The notes: generated by a model from the letters alone, not told the origin. A stretch of 64,000 nt of DNA from Pseudomonas graminis (GCF_002093745.1 NZ_MTSB01000004.1:124001-188000); one strand, 5' to 3'. Counted from the first letter of the stretch, positions 1-10,453 are shown. Numbers and translations: made by a program.

Positions 1-932
1 TCGATATTGGCCTGCCCGTGAACGGCGCCTGGCGAGGTCAGCACGGTGAAGATTGACGGGTCGGGATGATCGTAACTGACCGTACCCATCGTATTGAAAC
101 GCCGCAGATCGTATTTGTACGGCACATTGTTGCCGTGCCAGCCGACCACGTCGAACGGCGAATGCTCCAGAGGTGTCGCCCACAGTTCGCCGAGAAACTT
201 CTGCACCAGTTGCAGTGGCGCGTCGTGTTCTTCAAACCAGGCCGTCGGGGTCAGGAAATCACGCGGGTTGGCCAGGCCGTTGCTGCCAATCGGCCCGAGT
301 TCCGGCAACCGCAACGCGCAACCGTGATTCTCGCCAATGTAACCGCGTGCGCTGCCGTCGAGCAGCTGCACGCTGAATTTCAGGCCTCGCGGCAAGACGG
401 CTATCTCCAGTGGCTCAATGTCGAGCCGGCCCAGTTCGGTGACGATTCTCAGTCGGCCCTCCTGCGGCACGATCAGCCATTCACCGTCGGCATTGAAAAA
501 CGCCCGTTGCATCGAGGTGTTGCTGGCATACACATAAACGCTGACGCCGTCAGCCTGATCCGCCGGCGAGGTGCTGGCCAGTGATATCAGGCCGTCAATG
601 AAGTCCGTGGGTTCGGCAGGGATATCGAACGCATTCCAGCGCAATCGATTGGGATTGATCGGGCCTTGTTCATGGCCGACGATTTGCCGATCCATGCGTT
701 GATAGCGCGGATGGGCTGCCGAGGGCTTGATCCGGTACATCCAGGTGCGACGGGCTTCGGCACGCCCGACGGTAAAAGCGGTTCCGGAGAACTGCTCGGC
801 GTACAGGCCCAGTGGATGCCTTTGTGGCGAGTTCTGACCCATCGGCAACGCGCCGGGCAAGGCCTCGCTGCTGAATTGATTGCCAAAGCCCGACTGATAG
901 ACCAGTGGATCCGAGCGGGAAGAAATAGCCAT
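1..932 (-). CDS. hmgA: Homogentisate 1,2-dioxygenase (partial, 3' end outside window)
   Basis: This is the ring-cleavage enzyme of tyrosine/phenylalanine catabolism; it opens homogentisate to maleylacetoacetate with a non-heme iron in the cytoplasm. About 310 codons are visible and the C-terminus runs off the left edge. The N-terminus reads [20 protein letters not shown], a typical HmgA start, and continues with [13 protein letters not shown] and later [13 protein letters not shown]. The start is the ATG at 932, preceded by AAGAGG about 5 bases upstream. The metal-binding C-terminal part would lie mostly outside the window. It is divergent from the IclR regulator at 1071, with an operator-like repeat between them. 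The remaining homogentisate gene, fumarylacetoacetase, is not in the window and may follow beyond the edge. Family assignment is very secure. Confidence 0.97.
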   Translation of the reverse strand, partial: MAISSRSDPLVYQSGFGNQFSSEALPGALPMGQNSPQRHPLGLYAEQFSGTAFTVGRAEARRTWMYRIKPSAAHPRYQRMDRQIVGHEQGPINPNRLRWNAFDIPAEPTDFIDGLISLASTSPADQADGVSVYVYASNTSMQRAFFNADGEWLIVPQEGRLRIVTELGRLDIEPLEIAVLPRGLKFSVQLLDGSARGYIGENHGCALRLPELGPIGSNGLANPRDFLTPTAWFEEHDAPLQLVQKFLGELWATPLEHSPFDVVGWHGNNVPYKYDLRRFNTMGTVSYDHPDPSIFTVLTSPGAVHGQANI

Positions 933-985
933 CTGAACCTCTTGTTGTTATTCGGTCACACAGCGATTGGCGGAATGACGAATTC

Positions 986-1010
986 CGTAACCTGATTACG
1001 CTTAACGTAA
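986..1010. promoter_or_regulatory. HmgR operator candidate (three CGTAA half-sites)
   Basis: The sequence is CGTAA-N5-TTACG-N5-CGTAA, three alternating half-sites at 10-bp intervals, 54-78 bases upstream of hmgA and about 60 bases before hmgR. The same architecture recurs at 3821-3845 upstream of maiA. IclR-type HmgR in P. putida is known to bind a palindrome in its hmg promoter, so repression by the adjacent regulator and release by homogentisate is the natural reading. Binding is inferred, not seen. Confidence 0.7.
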
Positions 1011-1070
1011 TTTGAGTTTGAAAGCCGGTCAAGCTATAAAGCTGCCTTCCCAGACCGGCGTAATGCTCCC

Positions 1071-1859
1071 ATGACCCAAGAAACCGAAAGCCCGGCAAGC
1101 GGACGCCAGCAAAAGGTTCAGGCTGCCGAAGTCGGCCTGGGCGTGCTCAAGGCGCTGGCTGAATTATCGCCCTCCACATCGCTGTCGAAGCTGGCCGAGC
1201 ACTTGGGCATGCCGCCCAGCAAGGTCCATCGTTATTTGCAGGCATTGATCGCCAGCGGTTTTGCCGAGCAGGATGCCGTCAACAATCATTACGGGCTGGG
1301 CCGCGAGGCGCTGCAGGTCGGGCTGGCGTCGCTGGGCACACTGGATGTGTTGAAGGTGTCGGCGCCCTGGCTGGCCAACCTGCGGGACGAGCTGAGCCAG
1401 ACCTGCTTTCTGGCCGTGTGGGGCAACAAAGGCCCGACCGTGGTGTATGTGGAGCCGTCGATGGGAGCCGTGACGCTGGTGACGCAAATCGGCTCGGTGC
1501 TGCCGTTGCTCAGTTCGTCTACCGGCCTGGTGTTCGACAGCTTTCTGGGCCAGGGCGAAACGGCTCTGCTTCGCGAGCAGGAAACGCCTCATCTGGGTGC
1601 CGGGCAACGGCGCGAGATCGAACGCCACATTGAGCAGATCCGCCGCACCGGCGTGCATCAGATTCAGGGCATGTTGATGCCCGGCATCAACGCAGCCTCC
1701 TCCCCACTGTTCGCGATGGGCAACAAGCTGGTGGGCGTGATCACAGTGGTGGGACCAGGGTCGGTCTTGAACGATCAGGCGCAGAGCCTGGCGGTCAAGC
1801 GCCTTTTGCAGACCGCAACAGCGATCAGCGAGCGTATGGGGGGCAGGCTGCCGGGTTGA
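1071..1859 (+). CDS. hmgR: IclR-family transcriptional regulator, HmgR-like
   Basis: This 262-residue protein has the IclR layout. The N-terminal winged helix-turn-helix covers about residues 20-85 (LAELSPSTSLSKLAEHLGMP, then KVHRYLQALIASGFAEQD). The C-terminal effector domain covers about 100-255 (YVEPSMGAVTLVTQIGSVLP; SSPLFAMGNKLVGVITVVGP). It lies divergent to hmgA and beside hpd, the arrangement in which HmgR represses homogentisate genes in Pseudomonas and responds to homogentisate. The ATG at 1071 follows directly on the shared promoter region that carries the triple CGTAA site. Function is inferred from family and neighbourhood; an unrelated IclR ligand is possible but unlikely. Confidence 0.88.
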   Translation: MTQETESPASGRQQKVQAAEVGLGVLKALAELSPSTSLSKLAEHLGMPPSKVHRYLQALIASGFAEQDAVNNHYGLGREALQVGLASLGTLDVLKVSAPWLANLRDELSQTCFLAVWGNKGPTVVYVEPSMGAVTLVTQIGSVLPLLSSSTGLVFDSFLGQGETALLREQETPHLGAGQRREIERHIEQIRRTGVHQIQGMLMPGINAASSPLFAMGNKLVGVITVVGPGSVLNDQAQSLAVKRLLQTATAISERMGGRLPG

Positions 1860-1921
1860 GGCGGACAGCCAGCGCCCGCTGCACAATCAGGATCGGACGC
1901 GGAGCCTTGGCACAAGAGGTA

Positions 1922-2998
1922 TCAGTCCGGCGTCAGCACGCCGCGCTGGATCTGGTCGCGTTCGATGGATTCGAACAGGGCCTTGAAGTTGCCTTCGCCA
2001 AAGCCGTCGTCGCCCTTGCGCTGAATGAACTCGAAGAACACCGGCCCCATGAGGGTGGCGGAAAATATCTGCAACAGCAGCCGACGTTCGCCGCCTTCGG
2101 ACGAGCCGTCCAGCAGAATGCCGCGTGACTTAAGTTCGGCCTCCGGCTCACCGTGATCGGGCAAGCGCCCCTGAAGCATCTCGTAGTACGTGTCTGGCGG
2201 CGCGGTCATGAAGCGCATGCCGGTGGCTTTCAGCGCGTCCCAGGTCTTGATCAGGTCATCGGTGAAGAACGCCACGTGCTGGATGCCTTCACCATTGAAC
2301 TGCATCAAAAACTCTTCGATCTGCCCTGCGCCTTTCGACGACTCTTCGTTGAGCGGAATACGGATCATGCCATCCGGCGCAGTCATGGCCTTGGACGTCA
2401 GGCCGGTGTATTCGCCCTTGATGTCGAAATAGCGCAGTTCACGGAAGTTGAACAGTTTTTCATAGAAATTCGCCCAGTACGCCATGCGTCCGCGGTACAC
2501 GTTATGGGTCAGGTGATCGATGAATTTAAGGCCCGCGCCGACCGGATGACGGTCCACGCCTTCGATGAAGTTGACATCGATGTCATAGATTGACGTCCCT
2601 TCGCCAAACCGGTCGATCAGGTACAGCGGCGCGCCACCGATGCCCTTGATGGCAGGCAGACGCAACTCCATGGGGCCGGTGGCAATGTCCAGTGGCTGCG
2701 CACCCAGTTCCAGCGCCCGGTTATAGGCTTGCTGGGCGTCCTTGACACGGAAGGCCATACCGCACACGGACGGACCATGCTCAGCCGCAAAGTACGACGC
2801 CAGGCTGTGCGGTTCGTTGTTGAGGATCAGGTTGATCGCGCCCTGGCGATACAGCGTCACGTCCTTGGAGCGATGAGTGGCGACCTTGGTGAACCCCATC
2901 ATCTGAAACACGGGCTCAAGGCTGTTGGGGGTCGGTGACGCGAATTCGATGAATTCAAAACCCATCAGGCCCATCGGGTTTTCGTAGAGATCAGCCAT
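1922..2998 (-). CDS. hpd: 4-hydroxyphenylpyruvate dioxygenase
   Basis: This enzyme converts 4-hydroxyphenylpyruvate to homogentisate, the step before HmgA, using Fe(II). It is a vicinal-oxygen-chelate protein with two beta-alpha-beta-beta-beta modules. The reading frame extends further upstream, but [16 protein letters not shown] at 2998 is the family N-terminus and has AAGGAG just upstream, giving 358 residues, the usual pseudomonad length. The C-terminal part carries the iron-site regions [20 protein letters not shown] and [20 protein letters not shown]. The gene lies 142 bases downstream of maiA on the same strand and may share its promoter; its own upstream gap shows no CGTAA operator. 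Confidence 0.97.
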   Translation of the reverse strand: MADLYENPMGLMGFEFIEFASPTPNSLEPVFQMMGFTKVATHRSKDVTLYRQGAINLILNNEPHSLASYFAAEHGPSVCGMAFRVKDAQQAYNRALELGAQPLDIATGPMELRLPAIKGIGGAPLYLIDRFGEGTSIYDIDVNFIEGVDRHPVGAGLKFIDHLTHNVYRGRMAYWANFYEKLFNFRELRYFDIKGEYTGLTSKAMTAPDGMIRIPLNEESSKGAGQIEEFLMQFNGEGIQHVAFFTDDLIKTWDALKATGMRFMTAPPDTYYEMLQGRLPDHGEPEAELKSRGILLDGSSEGGERRLLLQIFSATLMGPVFFEFIQRKGDDGFGEGNFKALFESIERDQIQRGVLTPD

Positions 2999-3140
2999 GA
3001 CTGGCTCCTTGCAGAAGAGTGAAGGTAGGTAGACGACGCAATCACTGTCCTGCGGGCGGGGCACAGGGAATCCCTCGCACGCTGCGAGCGAGGAAATCAC
3101 CGAAAATCAGTTGCAGACCAAGAATCTTCATGAGGGCAGC

Positions 3141-3776
3141 CTACTCCGGCTTGTCCGATTGTGCATCAGGGTGTGCCTGTTGAAAGGCCGGATGCTGCAT
3201 GGCCAGGCATTCGACTCGCTGGATACGCGAGTACGCATTCAGATCAACGGCGTACCGCCGTGCCGCATAGCATTGTGGCAGCAGATAGACGTCTGCCAGG
3301 CCAGGGCGCTCGCCAAAACAGAACCCCGTGTCGCCGATCAACGCTTCAACCGCCCGCAAGCCGCTGTCAATCCAGTGACCGATCCAGGTACGGAGGGCCG
3401 CTTCCTCGTGGCCCAGACTGCGTAATCGGTCGAGTACGGAAACATTATGCAGCGGATGGACATCACACCCTATAACGGCGGCAACAGCCCGCTGGCGAGC
3501 GCGCAAGACCAGTTCCTGTGGCAACAGCGCCGGTTGCGGATAGCGCTCTTCCAGATACTCGATGATGGCCGGTGACTGAGTGATGACAATGCCACCGTCA
3601 AGCCTGATTGCAGGCACCCTGCCCTGCGGATTGATAGCGTGGTAATCGGGGGGGTGCTGCTCGCTTTTCCCGGACGACAGATCGACCGGAATCGCGGTGT
3701 AATCCAGCCCTTTGAGCGCGAGCGCGATACGCACACGGTAACTGGAGGTCGATCGGTAATAAGTGAAAAGGTCCAC
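3141..3776 (-). CDS. maiA: Maleylacetoacetate isomerase (zeta-class GST)
   Basis: This is a 211-residue zeta-class glutathione transferase that isomerises maleylacetoacetate, the HmgA product, to fumarylacetoacetate using glutathione. The N-terminal thioredoxin-like domain shows the zeta signature STSSYRVRIALALKG (residues 9-23), the glutathione-contact GRVPAI and the QSPAIIEYLEERYP loop. The helical C-terminal domain contains FCFGERPGLADVYLLPQ. Its position beside hpd fits the pathway. The divergent gap to glcD carries the same triple CGTAA element found upstream of hmgA, so co-regulation by HmgR is likely. Confidence 0.93.
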   Translation of the reverse strand: MDLFTYYRSTSSYRVRIALALKGLDYTAIPVDLSSGKSEQHPPDYHAINPQGRVPAIRLDGGIVITQSPAIIEYLEERYPQPALLPQELVLRARQRAVAAVIGCDVHPLHNVSVLDRLRSLGHEEAALRTWIGHWIDSGLRAVEALIGDTGFCFGERPGLADVYLLPQCYAARRYAVDLNAYSRIQRVECLAMQHPAFQQAHPDAQSDKPE

Positions 3777-3820
3777 GGAGGTTGCCTGCCTGACGCACGG
3801 GTGCTGTCTGTTGTTATTTT

Positions 3821-3845
3821 CGTAACCACATTACGTAATGCGTAA
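3821..3845. promoter_or_regulatory. Second HmgR operator candidate, upstream of maiA
   Basis: CGTAA-N5-TTACG-N5-CGTAA lies 45-69 bases upstream of maiA. The core CGTAACCACATTACG differs from the hmgA-side CGTAACCTGATTACG at only two central bases. It also contains a perfect 12-bp palindrome, CATTACGTAATG (3829-3840). It sits between divergent maiA and glcD, so an effect on the glycolate operon cannot be excluded. Confidence 0.68.
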
Positions 3846-3935
3846 ATTGCGCGATACGCCTTGTGCTGTCAACTCAAGCCTTGTGATGAATGAGCTACGA
3901 TGGGCTAAACCGATAAAACAACGCTGGGTGGCTTG

Positions 3936-5435
3936 ATGAACATTCTGTACGACGAACGTATCGACGGCGTGCTGCCTGCTGTCGACAAGCAACAACTGTT
4001 GCACGACCTGCGAAGCCGGATGCATGATCTGGATATCCTGTATCGGCCCGAAGAGCTGCGGCCCTACGAGTGCGACGGGTTGTCGGCGTACCGCGCCACG
4101 CCCATGCTGGTGGTGCTGCCGCGCCATGTCGACGACGTACAGATGCTGCTCCGGTTGTGCCATGAACGCCGGGTGCCCGTGGTCGCACGGGGCGCCGGCA
4201 CCGGGCTTTCAGGCGGCGCGCTGCCCCTCGAAAAAGGCGTGTTGCTGGTGATGGCACGCTTCAATCAGATACTCGACATCAACCCTGCTGCCCGTCTGGC
4301 GCGCGTACAACCCGGCGTTCGCAACCTCGCGATTTCCCAGGCAGCAGCGCCTTACGGCCTGTATTACGCGCCTGACCCTTCCTCGCAGATCGCCTGCTCG
4401 ATTGGCGGCAACGTGGCAGAAAACGCCGGCGGCGTGCATTGCCTCAAGTACGGGTTGACCGTGCATAACCTGCTCAAGGTCGACATGCTCACCGTTGAAG
4501 GCGAGCCCATGACGCTGGGCAGCGACACACTGGACTCGCCGGGTTTCGATTTGCTGGCGCTGTTCACCGGTTCCGAAGGCATGCTCGGGATCATCACCGA
4601 GGTCACGGTCAAGCTGCTGCCCAGGCCGCAGGTAGCTAAAGTGTTACTCGCCGCGTTCGACTCAGTGGAGAAAGCCGGGCGTGCGGTGGCCGATATCATC
4701 GCTGCGGGCATTATTCCCGGCGGGCTGGAAATGATGGACAACCTGGCGATCCGTGCCGCCGAGGATTTCATTCACGCAGGCTATCCGGTCGATGCCGAAG
4801 CCATCCTGCTGTGCGAGCTGGACGGGGTCGAAGCCGACGTGCAGGCCGATTGCGAGCACGTCCGCGAAGTGCTGGCGCGTGCCGGCGCGACCGAGGTGCG
4901 CCTGGCGCGAGACGAAGCCGAACGCGTGCGCTTCTGGGCCGGCCGAAAAAATGCCTTCCCCGCCGTGGGCCGCCTGTCGCCGGATTACTACTGCATGGAC
5001 GGCACCATCCCGCGCCGCGCCTTGCCGGGCGTACTGCGCGGTATCAGCGAACTCTCCGGGCAATACGGCCTGCGTGTCGCCAACGTGTTTCACGCTGGCG
5101 ACGGCAACATGCACCCGCTGATCCTGTTCGACGCCAACCAGCCGGGCGAGCTGGAACGGGCCGAAGCCCTGGGCGGCAAAATTCTGGAGCTGTGTGTGGC
5201 CGTCGGCGGCAGCATCACTGGAGAACACGGCGTCGGACGCGAAAAAATCAATCAGATGTGCGCGCAGTTCAACAGCGACGAATTGACCTTTTTTCACGCC
5301 ATCAAGGCCGCGTTCGACGAGCACGGCATGCTCAATCCCGGCAAGAATATCCCGACCCTGCAACGCTGTGCGGAGTTCGGTGCCATGCACATCCATGCCG
5401 GGCAATTGCCTTTCCCTGAACTGGAGCGTTTCTGA
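3936..5435 (+). CDS. glcD: Glycolate oxidase FAD-linked subunit GlcD
   Basis: GlcD is the larger FAD-binding subunit of the membrane-associated glycolate dehydrogenase GlcDEF, which oxidises glycolate to glyoxylate. It is 499 residues from the ATG at 3936; a TTG one codon earlier is also possible. The FAD PCMH-type domain is visible: VVARGAGTGLSGGALP near residue 90, DPSSQIACSIGGNVAENAGG near 150 and GSEGMLGIITEVTVKLLP near 210. The C-terminal oxidase domain has VFHAGDGNMHPLILFD and GSITGEHGVGREK. It overlaps glcE by one base (TGATG), so translation is probably coupled. It heads glcDEFG-glcB. Confidence 0.96.
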   Translation: MNILYDERIDGVLPAVDKQQLLHDLRSRMHDLDILYRPEELRPYECDGLSAYRATPMLVVLPRHVDDVQMLLRLCHERRVPVVARGAGTGLSGGALPLEKGVLLVMARFNQILDINPAARLARVQPGVRNLAISQAAAPYGLYYAPDPSSQIACSIGGNVAENAGGVHCLKYGLTVHNLLKVDMLTVEGEPMTLGSDTLDSPGFDLLALFTGSEGMLGIITEVTVKLLPRPQVAKVLLAAFDSVEKAGRAVADIIAAGIIPGGLEMMDNLAIRAAEDFIHAGYPVDAEAILLCELDGVEADVQADCEHVREVLARAGATEVRLARDEAERVRFWAGRKNAFPAVGRLSPDYYCMDGTIPRRALPGVLRGISELSGQYGLRVANVFHAGDGNMHPLILFDANQPGELERAEALGGKILELCVAVGGSITGEHGVGREKINQMCAQFNSDELTFFHAIKAAFDEHGMLNPGKNIPTLQRCAEFGAMHIHAGQLPFPELERF

Positions 5436-6493
5436 TGAGTACGGCAGACAAGGACGCCAGCACGGCGCTGCTCGAACAGGTCAATCAGGCGCTGAGTACC
5501 GGCACACCGCTGCGCATTCAAGGCAGCAACAGCAAGGCGTTTCTCGGCCGCCCGGTGGCAGGCGACGTTCTCGACACCCGCGAACACCGAGGCATCGTCA
5601 GCTATGACCCTACAGAGCTGGTCATCACCGCCCGTGCCGGTACGCCACTGAGCGAACTGCTGCAGGCGCTGGATGACGCCGGGCAAATGCTGCCGTGCGA
5701 GCCTCCGGCCTTGGGTGACGCGACCCTTGGCGGCATGGTGGCGGCCGGGCTGTCCGGGCCGCGCCGACCGTGGAGCGGCTCGGTGCGCGATTTCGTGCTG
5801 GGAACCCGACTGATCACCGGGCTGGGCAAACACCTGCGCTTCGGCGGAGAGGTCATGAAAAACGTCGCCGGTTATGACGTCTCGCGCCTGATGACAGGCA
5901 GTTTCGGCTGCCTCGGGGTGCTGACCGAAGTGTCGCTGAAAGTGCTGCCCAAACCCCGGTTGTGCCGCAGTATCGCGCTGGAAATGGACAGCGCCCGTGC
6001 CCTCGCCTGCCTCGCCGACTGGGGCCAGCAACCCATGCCGATCAGCGCCGCCAGCCATGATGGTCAGGTGCTGCGTTTACGCCTTGAAGGCGGCGAAGGC
6101 TCGGTGAAAGCAGCCCATGAGAGGCTCGGCGGCGAAGCAATGGACCCCGCTTACTGGCAGCAATTGAATGAACAGCGCCTGCCTTTTTTTCAGCAAACCT
6201 CGCTGTTGTGGCGGCTCTGCGTACCTGCCGATACCGGCGTGCTGCGCCTGCCGGGCGAGCAGTTGATCGACTGGGGCGGCGCACAGCGCTGGCTGAAGTC
6301 GGACGCTGACTGCGAAACCATTCGAACCCTGACAACCGGTGTCGGCGGGCATGCGACCTGTTACAGCCCGGGCCATGTCGACAGTCCTTTTCAGCCCTTG
6401 GCCGCGCCCCTGCTGCGCTACCACCAGGCCCTCAAGACCCGGCTCGACCCGCAGGGTATTTTCAACCCTGGACGACTGTACGCGGAGCTTTGA
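5435..6493 (+). CDS. glcE: Glycolate oxidase subunit GlcE
   Basis: GlcE is the second FAD-binding subunit of glycolate oxidase, 352 residues. It resembles the N-terminal half of GlcD but has diverged: LRIQGSNSKAFLGRP near residue 30, GTPLSELLQALDDAGQMLPC, GDATLGGMVAAGLSGPRRP, then GGEVMKNVAGYDVSRLMTGS and GCLGVLTEVSLKVLPKP. The C-terminus ends NPGRLYAEL, as in family members. The start overlaps the glcD stop by one base and glcF follows after three bases, so this is a tight operon. GlcD, GlcE and GlcF are all required for activity in E. coli. Confidence 0.95.
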   Translation: MSTADKDASTALLEQVNQALSTGTPLRIQGSNSKAFLGRPVAGDVLDTREHRGIVSYDPTELVITARAGTPLSELLQALDDAGQMLPCEPPALGDATLGGMVAAGLSGPRRPWSGSVRDFVLGTRLITGLGKHLRFGGEVMKNVAGYDVSRLMTGSFGCLGVLTEVSLKVLPKPRLCRSIALEMDSARALACLADWGQQPMPISAASHDGQVLRLRLEGGEGSVKAAHERLGGEAMDPAYWQQLNEQRLPFFQQTSLLWRLCVPADTGVLRLPGEQLIDWGGAQRWLKSDADCETIRTLTTGVGGHATCYSPGHVDSPFQPLAAPLLRYHQALKTRLDPQGIFNPGRLYAEL

Positions 6494-6496
6494 AGC

Positions 6497-7729
6497 ATGC
6501 AGACCACACTGAGTGACCACGCCAGAACGCAGCCCCGCGCCGAAGAGGCCGAACGCATCCTGCGCAGTTGTGTGCATTGCGGTTTCTGCAATGCCACCTG
6601 TCCGACCTATCAGTTGCTGGGGGATGAGCTGGACGGTCCGCGCGGCAGGATTTACCTGATCAAGCAGGTGCTGGAAGGCCATGACGTCACCGAAAAAACC
6701 CAACTGCACCTGGACCGTTGCCTGAGCTGTCGCAACTGTGAAACCACGTGCCCGTCAGGCGTGGATTATCACAACCTGCTGGATATCGGGCGCGCGGCGG
6801 TGGATGCCGTCGTGCCACGGCCACTGGGCCAGCGATGGCTGCGCGAAGGCCTGCGCCGCGTCGTGCCGAACGCCGGACTGTTCAAGGTGTTGACGGGCCT
6901 GGGCAATACCTTTCGACCGCTGCTGCCAACCCCTTTGAAAAGCAAGTTGCCGGCCACGATACAGGCTCCGGGGTTGCGTCCGGCGCCGCACCATGCGCGG
7001 CGGATGCTGCTGCTTGAAGGCTGCGTACAGCCGGGGTTGTCACCCAATACAAACGCAGCCACTGCGCGGGTGCTGGATCGTCTGGGCATCAGCGCCGCTG
7101 CGGTCGACAAGGCCGGATGTTGCGGTGCAGTGGATTACCACTTGAATGCACAGGATGCGGGCCTCGACCGGGCGCGGCGTAATATCGACGCCTGGTGGCC
7201 AGCCCTCGAAGACGGTGCTGAAACCCTCATTCAGACAGCCAGCGGCTGCGGTGCCTTCGTCAAGGATTATGGCCAACTGTTGCGCGACGATCCGCTCTAC
7301 GCCGACAAGGCGGCGCTGATCAGCGCCCGCACCCGGGACCTGGTCGAAGTCCTGCGCGATGAGCCGCTGGAAAGCCTTGGCGTCAGGACCGACACCCGGC
7401 TGGCGTTTCATTGCCCGTGTACCTTGCAGCACGCGCAAAAACTCGGTGGCGAGGTGGAGCGTGTCCTGACCCGACTCGGGTTCGACCTGACCAGCGTGCC
7501 GGACGGCCACTTGTGCTGCGGCTCGGCGGGCACCTACTCGATCACTCAGCCGGTGCTGGCCCGCCAGTTACGCGACAACCGCATGAAGGCGCTGGAAAGC
7601 GGCAGGCCACAAGTCATCGCAACCGCCAATATAGGCTGCCAGACCCATCTGGCAAGCGCCCACCGGACACCGGTGCGTCACTGGATCGAACTGATTGACG
7701 AGGCGCTTGGCACTCCTGAATCGCGCTGA
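6497..7729 (+). CDS. glcF: Glycolate oxidase iron-sulfur subunit GlcF
   Basis: This 410-residue electron-transfer subunit carries two [4Fe-4S] ferredoxin motifs, CVHCGFCNATCP (near residue 26) and CLSCRNCETTCP (near 76). Two CCG-type domains follow, with AGCCGAVDYHLNA and HLCCGSAGTYSI. It passes electrons from the GlcD/GlcE flavins to the membrane quinone pool. It starts three bases after glcE and is followed 35 bases later by glcG. Length and motif order match the family. Confidence 0.96.
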   Translation: MQTTLSDHARTQPRAEEAERILRSCVHCGFCNATCPTYQLLGDELDGPRGRIYLIKQVLEGHDVTEKTQLHLDRCLSCRNCETTCPSGVDYHNLLDIGRAAVDAVVPRPLGQRWLREGLRRVVPNAGLFKVLTGLGNTFRPLLPTPLKSKLPATIQAPGLRPAPHHARRMLLLEGCVQPGLSPNTNAATARVLDRLGISAAAVDKAGCCGAVDYHLNAQDAGLDRARRNIDAWWPALEDGAETLIQTASGCGAFVKDYGQLLRDDPLYADKAALISARTRDLVEVLRDEPLESLGVRTDTRLAFHCPCTLQHAQKLGGEVERVLTRLGFDLTSVPDGHLCCGSAGTYSITQPVLARQLRDNRMKALESGRPQVIATANIGCQTHLASAHRTPVRHWIELIDEALGTPESR

Positions 7730-7764
7730 ACTCCTATTGAATAACCATTGCCCTGGAGACACCC

Positions 7765-8172
7765 ATGAAAATCAAAGCCGTCCTCACCCAGACCGAAGTC
7801 AGCCTGATGCTCGGTGCCGCCCGCGACGAAGCTCAGGCCAATGGCTGGGCGGTGGCCATCGCTGTCGTGGATGACGGCGGTCATCTGCTGGCGTTCGAGC
7901 GACTGGACGACGCCTCGCCGATCAGCAGTTACATCTCGATTGAAAAGGCCCGCACCTCGGCGCTCGGCAAGCGTGAATCCAAAGGCTATGAAGACATGGT
8001 CAACGGCGGCCGCACCGCGTTTCTCAGTGCTCCGCTGCTGACCTCGCTGGAAGGTGGAGTGCCGGTTATCGTAGACGGCCAGGTGACCGGCGCAGTGGGC
8101 GTGTCCGGTGTCAAAGCCGAACAGGACGCACAGGTTGCCAAGGCAGGTATCGCGGCACTGAACGCAGACTGA
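7765..8172 (+). CDS. glcG: GlcG/HbpS-family protein
   Basis: This is a 135-residue single-domain protein of the GlcG/HbpS family (formerly DUF336). Typical segments are ALDDAL-like N-terminal helices ([20 protein letters not shown]), [32 protein letters not shown] and [29 protein letters not shown]. Members bind haem or small ligands; the role of GlcG in glycolate use is not established. It lies between glcF and malate synthase, as in E. coli glc. No signal peptide is seen. Confidence 0.9.
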   Translation: MKIKAVLTQTEVSLMLGAARDEAQANGWAVAIAVVDDGGHLLAFERLDDASPISSYISIEKARTSALGKRESKGYEDMVNGGRTAFLSAPLLTSLEGGVPVIVDGQVTGAVGVSGVKAEQDAQVAKAGIAALNAD

Positions 8173-8275
8173 CGCGCGTCTTTTCCTTGCTGAAAACCTT
8201 GCGTGGGACCGAGCCTGCTCACCAAGACCGCCTGCCAGACGATTCATGGCGCACCCCCTGAATGGAGCCAACCCG

Positions 8276-10453
8276 ATGACCGATTTCGTCAAATGCCACC
8301 GCCTCAGAGTGGCCGTCAACCTGCAGCGTTTTGTCGATGAAGAAGTGCTGCCCGGCACCGGCCTGGAGCCGGACGCATTCTGGAAAGGCTTTGACGCACT
8401 GGTTCACGACCTTGCCCCGCTCAACCGTGACCTGCTCGCCGAACGCGAACGCTTGCAGGCCGAACTGGACAAATGGCACAAAGCGCACCCCGGCCCGATC
8501 AGCGACATGCCTGCCTATCAGGGTTTTCTGCGTTCCATCGGCTACCTTCAGCCGGTGCCGGAACAGGTCACGGCCAGTACCGCCAATGTCGACCTGGAAA
8601 TCAGCGAACAGGCCGGTCCGCAACTGGTGGTGCCTGCCAGCAATGCGCGCTACGCACTGAATGCCGCCAATGCCCGCTGGGGTTCTTTGTACGACGCCCT
8701 GTACGGCACCGATGTGATCTCTACCGCCAACGGCGCTGAAATCCGGGCCGGTTACAACCCGTTGCGTGGCGCCAAAGTGATTGCGTTCGCCCGCGACCTG
8801 CTCGACACCAGCGCCCCTCTGGCCAATGGCAGTCACCGCGATGCCCGGCGTTACTTCATCGAAGACGGCGAACTGTGCATCACTTTGGCTGATGGCGCTC
8901 ACGCCGCCTTGCAACAACCGGAAAAGTACGTCGGTTTCAAGGGCCAGCCAGATCAACCGCAAGCGATTCTGCTCAAGCATCACGGCCTGCATATCGAAAT
9001 CCAGTTCGACCCGCAGCATCCGGTTGGCAGCACCGATGCCGCCGGCATCAAGGACCTGCTGCTGGAGTCGGCACTGTCGACCATCATCGACTGCGAAGAC
9101 TCGGTCGCCGCCGTGGACGCGGATGACAAGGTGACGGTCTACCGCAACTGGCTGGGCCTGATGAAAGGCGACCTCACTGAAACGCTGGACAAAGGCGGCA
9201 AGGCAATCACCCGCCGCCTGAACCCTGATCGCACCTACACGGCGGCCAACGGAGGCGAACTCACGCTGCGCGGGCGCTCGCTGATGTTCATTCGCAATGT
9301 CGGCCACCTGATGTGCAACCCGGCGATTGTCGATGCGGACGACAACGAGATTCCCGAAGGCATTCTCGACGGTGTGATCACCAGCCTGATCGGCCTGCAT
9401 GACCTGCATCGTCGTGGCAACTCCAGGGCCGGCAGCATTTACATCGTCAAACCGAAAATGCACGGTGCCGCCGAAGTGGCGTTTGCCGATCAGCTGTTCA
9501 GCCGTATCGAAGACGTGCTGAAGCTGCCGCGCAACACCCTGAAAATGGGCATCATGGACGAAGAGCGACGCACCAGCGTCAACCTCAAGGCGTGCATCGA
9601 CGCAGCGTCGGAACGGGTTGCCTTCATCAACACCGGTTTTCTCGACCGGACCGGCGATGAGATTCACAGCGCCATGCGTGCCGGACCGGTGCTGCGCAAG
9701 GGCGAGATGAAAAATACCCCGTGGATCAAGGCCTACGAGCGCAACAACGTGCTGGTCGGCCTGGCGTGCGGCCTGCGGGGCCGGGCGCAGATCGGCAAGG
9801 GCATGTGGGCAATGCCGGATCGCATGGCCGACATGCTGGAGCAGAAAATCATTCACCCCAAAGCCGGCGCGACAACCGCCTGGGTGCCCTCGCCGACTGC
9901 CGCCACCCTGCATGCGTTGCATTACCATCAGGTCGACGTAAGGCAGATTCAGGAACAGCTCGAACAGCAGACGCGGACCGACGTCATTGACCCATTGCTC
10001 GACGACCTGCTGACCATCCCGGTGGTGAGCAAACCGGAGTGGACACGGGAGCAGATTCTCGAAGAGCTGGAAAACAATGCCCAAGGCCTGCTGGGCTACG
10101 TCGTACGCTGGGTCGAGCAAGGCATCGGTTGCTCCAAGGTGCCGGACATTCACAATGTCGGCCTGATGGAAGACCGCGCCACGCTGCGTATATCCAGTCA
10201 GCACATGGCCAACTGGCTACTGCATGACATCGCAGACAAGGAAGACGTGCAAAACGTGCTGGAGCGAATGGCCAAAGTGGTCGACAAGCAGAACGCCGGG
10301 GACGCTCACTACCGGCCTATGGCCCGAGACTTCAAGAATTCCGCGGCTTTCAAGGCCGCCTGCGCCCTGGTGTTCAACGGTACGGAGCAGCCTTCCGGCT
10401 ACACCGAGCCCTTGCTGCACGAGTCCAGGCTTGCGTTCAAGAAACAGGATTGA
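8276..10453 (+). CDS. glcB: Malate synthase G
   Basis: This enzyme condenses glyoxylate with acetyl-CoA to malate and so consumes the product of GlcDEF. The start [12 protein letters not shown] at 8276 has GGAG 8 bases upstream and gives 725 residues, the usual length for the monomeric G isoform; an earlier in-frame ATG at 8246 lacks that ribosome site. Visible motifs are [15 protein letters not shown], the catalytic-region [10 protein letters not shown] and [31 protein letters not shown] and [20 protein letters not shown]. It follows glcG by 103 bases, probably in the same transcript. Confidence 0.97.
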   Translation: MTDFVKCHRLRVAVNLQRFVDEEVLPGTGLEPDAFWKGFDALVHDLAPLNRDLLAERERLQAELDKWHKAHPGPISDMPAYQGFLRSIGYLQPVPEQVTASTANVDLEISEQAGPQLVVPASNARYALNAANARWGSLYDALYGTDVISTANGAEIRAGYNPLRGAKVIAFARDLLDTSAPLANGSHRDARRYFIEDGELCITLADGAHAALQQPEKYVGFKGQPDQPQAILLKHHGLHIEIQFDPQHPVGSTDAAGIKDLLLESALSTIIDCEDSVAAVDADDKVTVYRNWLGLMKGDLTETLDKGGKAITRRLNPDRTYTAANGGELTLRGRSLMFIRNVGHLMCNPAIVDADDNEIPEGILDGVITSLIGLHDLHRRGNSRAGSIYIVKPKMHGAAEVAFADQLFSRIEDVLKLPRNTLKMGIMDEERRTSVNLKACIDAASERVAFINTGFLDRTGDEIHSAMRAGPVLRKGEMKNTPWIKAYERNNVLVGLACGLRGRAQIGKGMWAMPDRMADMLEQKIIHPKAGATTAWVPSPTAATLHALHYHQVDVRQIQEQLEQQTRTDVIDPLLDDLLTIPVVSKPEWTREQILEELENNAQGLLGYVVRWVEQGIGCSKVPDIHNVGLMEDRATLRISSQHMANWLLHDIADKEDVQNVLERMAKVVDKQNAGDAHYRPMARDFKNSAAFKAACALVFNGTEQPSGYTEPLLHESRLAFKKQD

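Noticed and set aside
8219..10204. Minus-strand open frame of 661 codons across malate synthase
   Set aside because: It is entirely antisense to glcB, which has clear family motifs; the frame shows no domain and no ribosome site.
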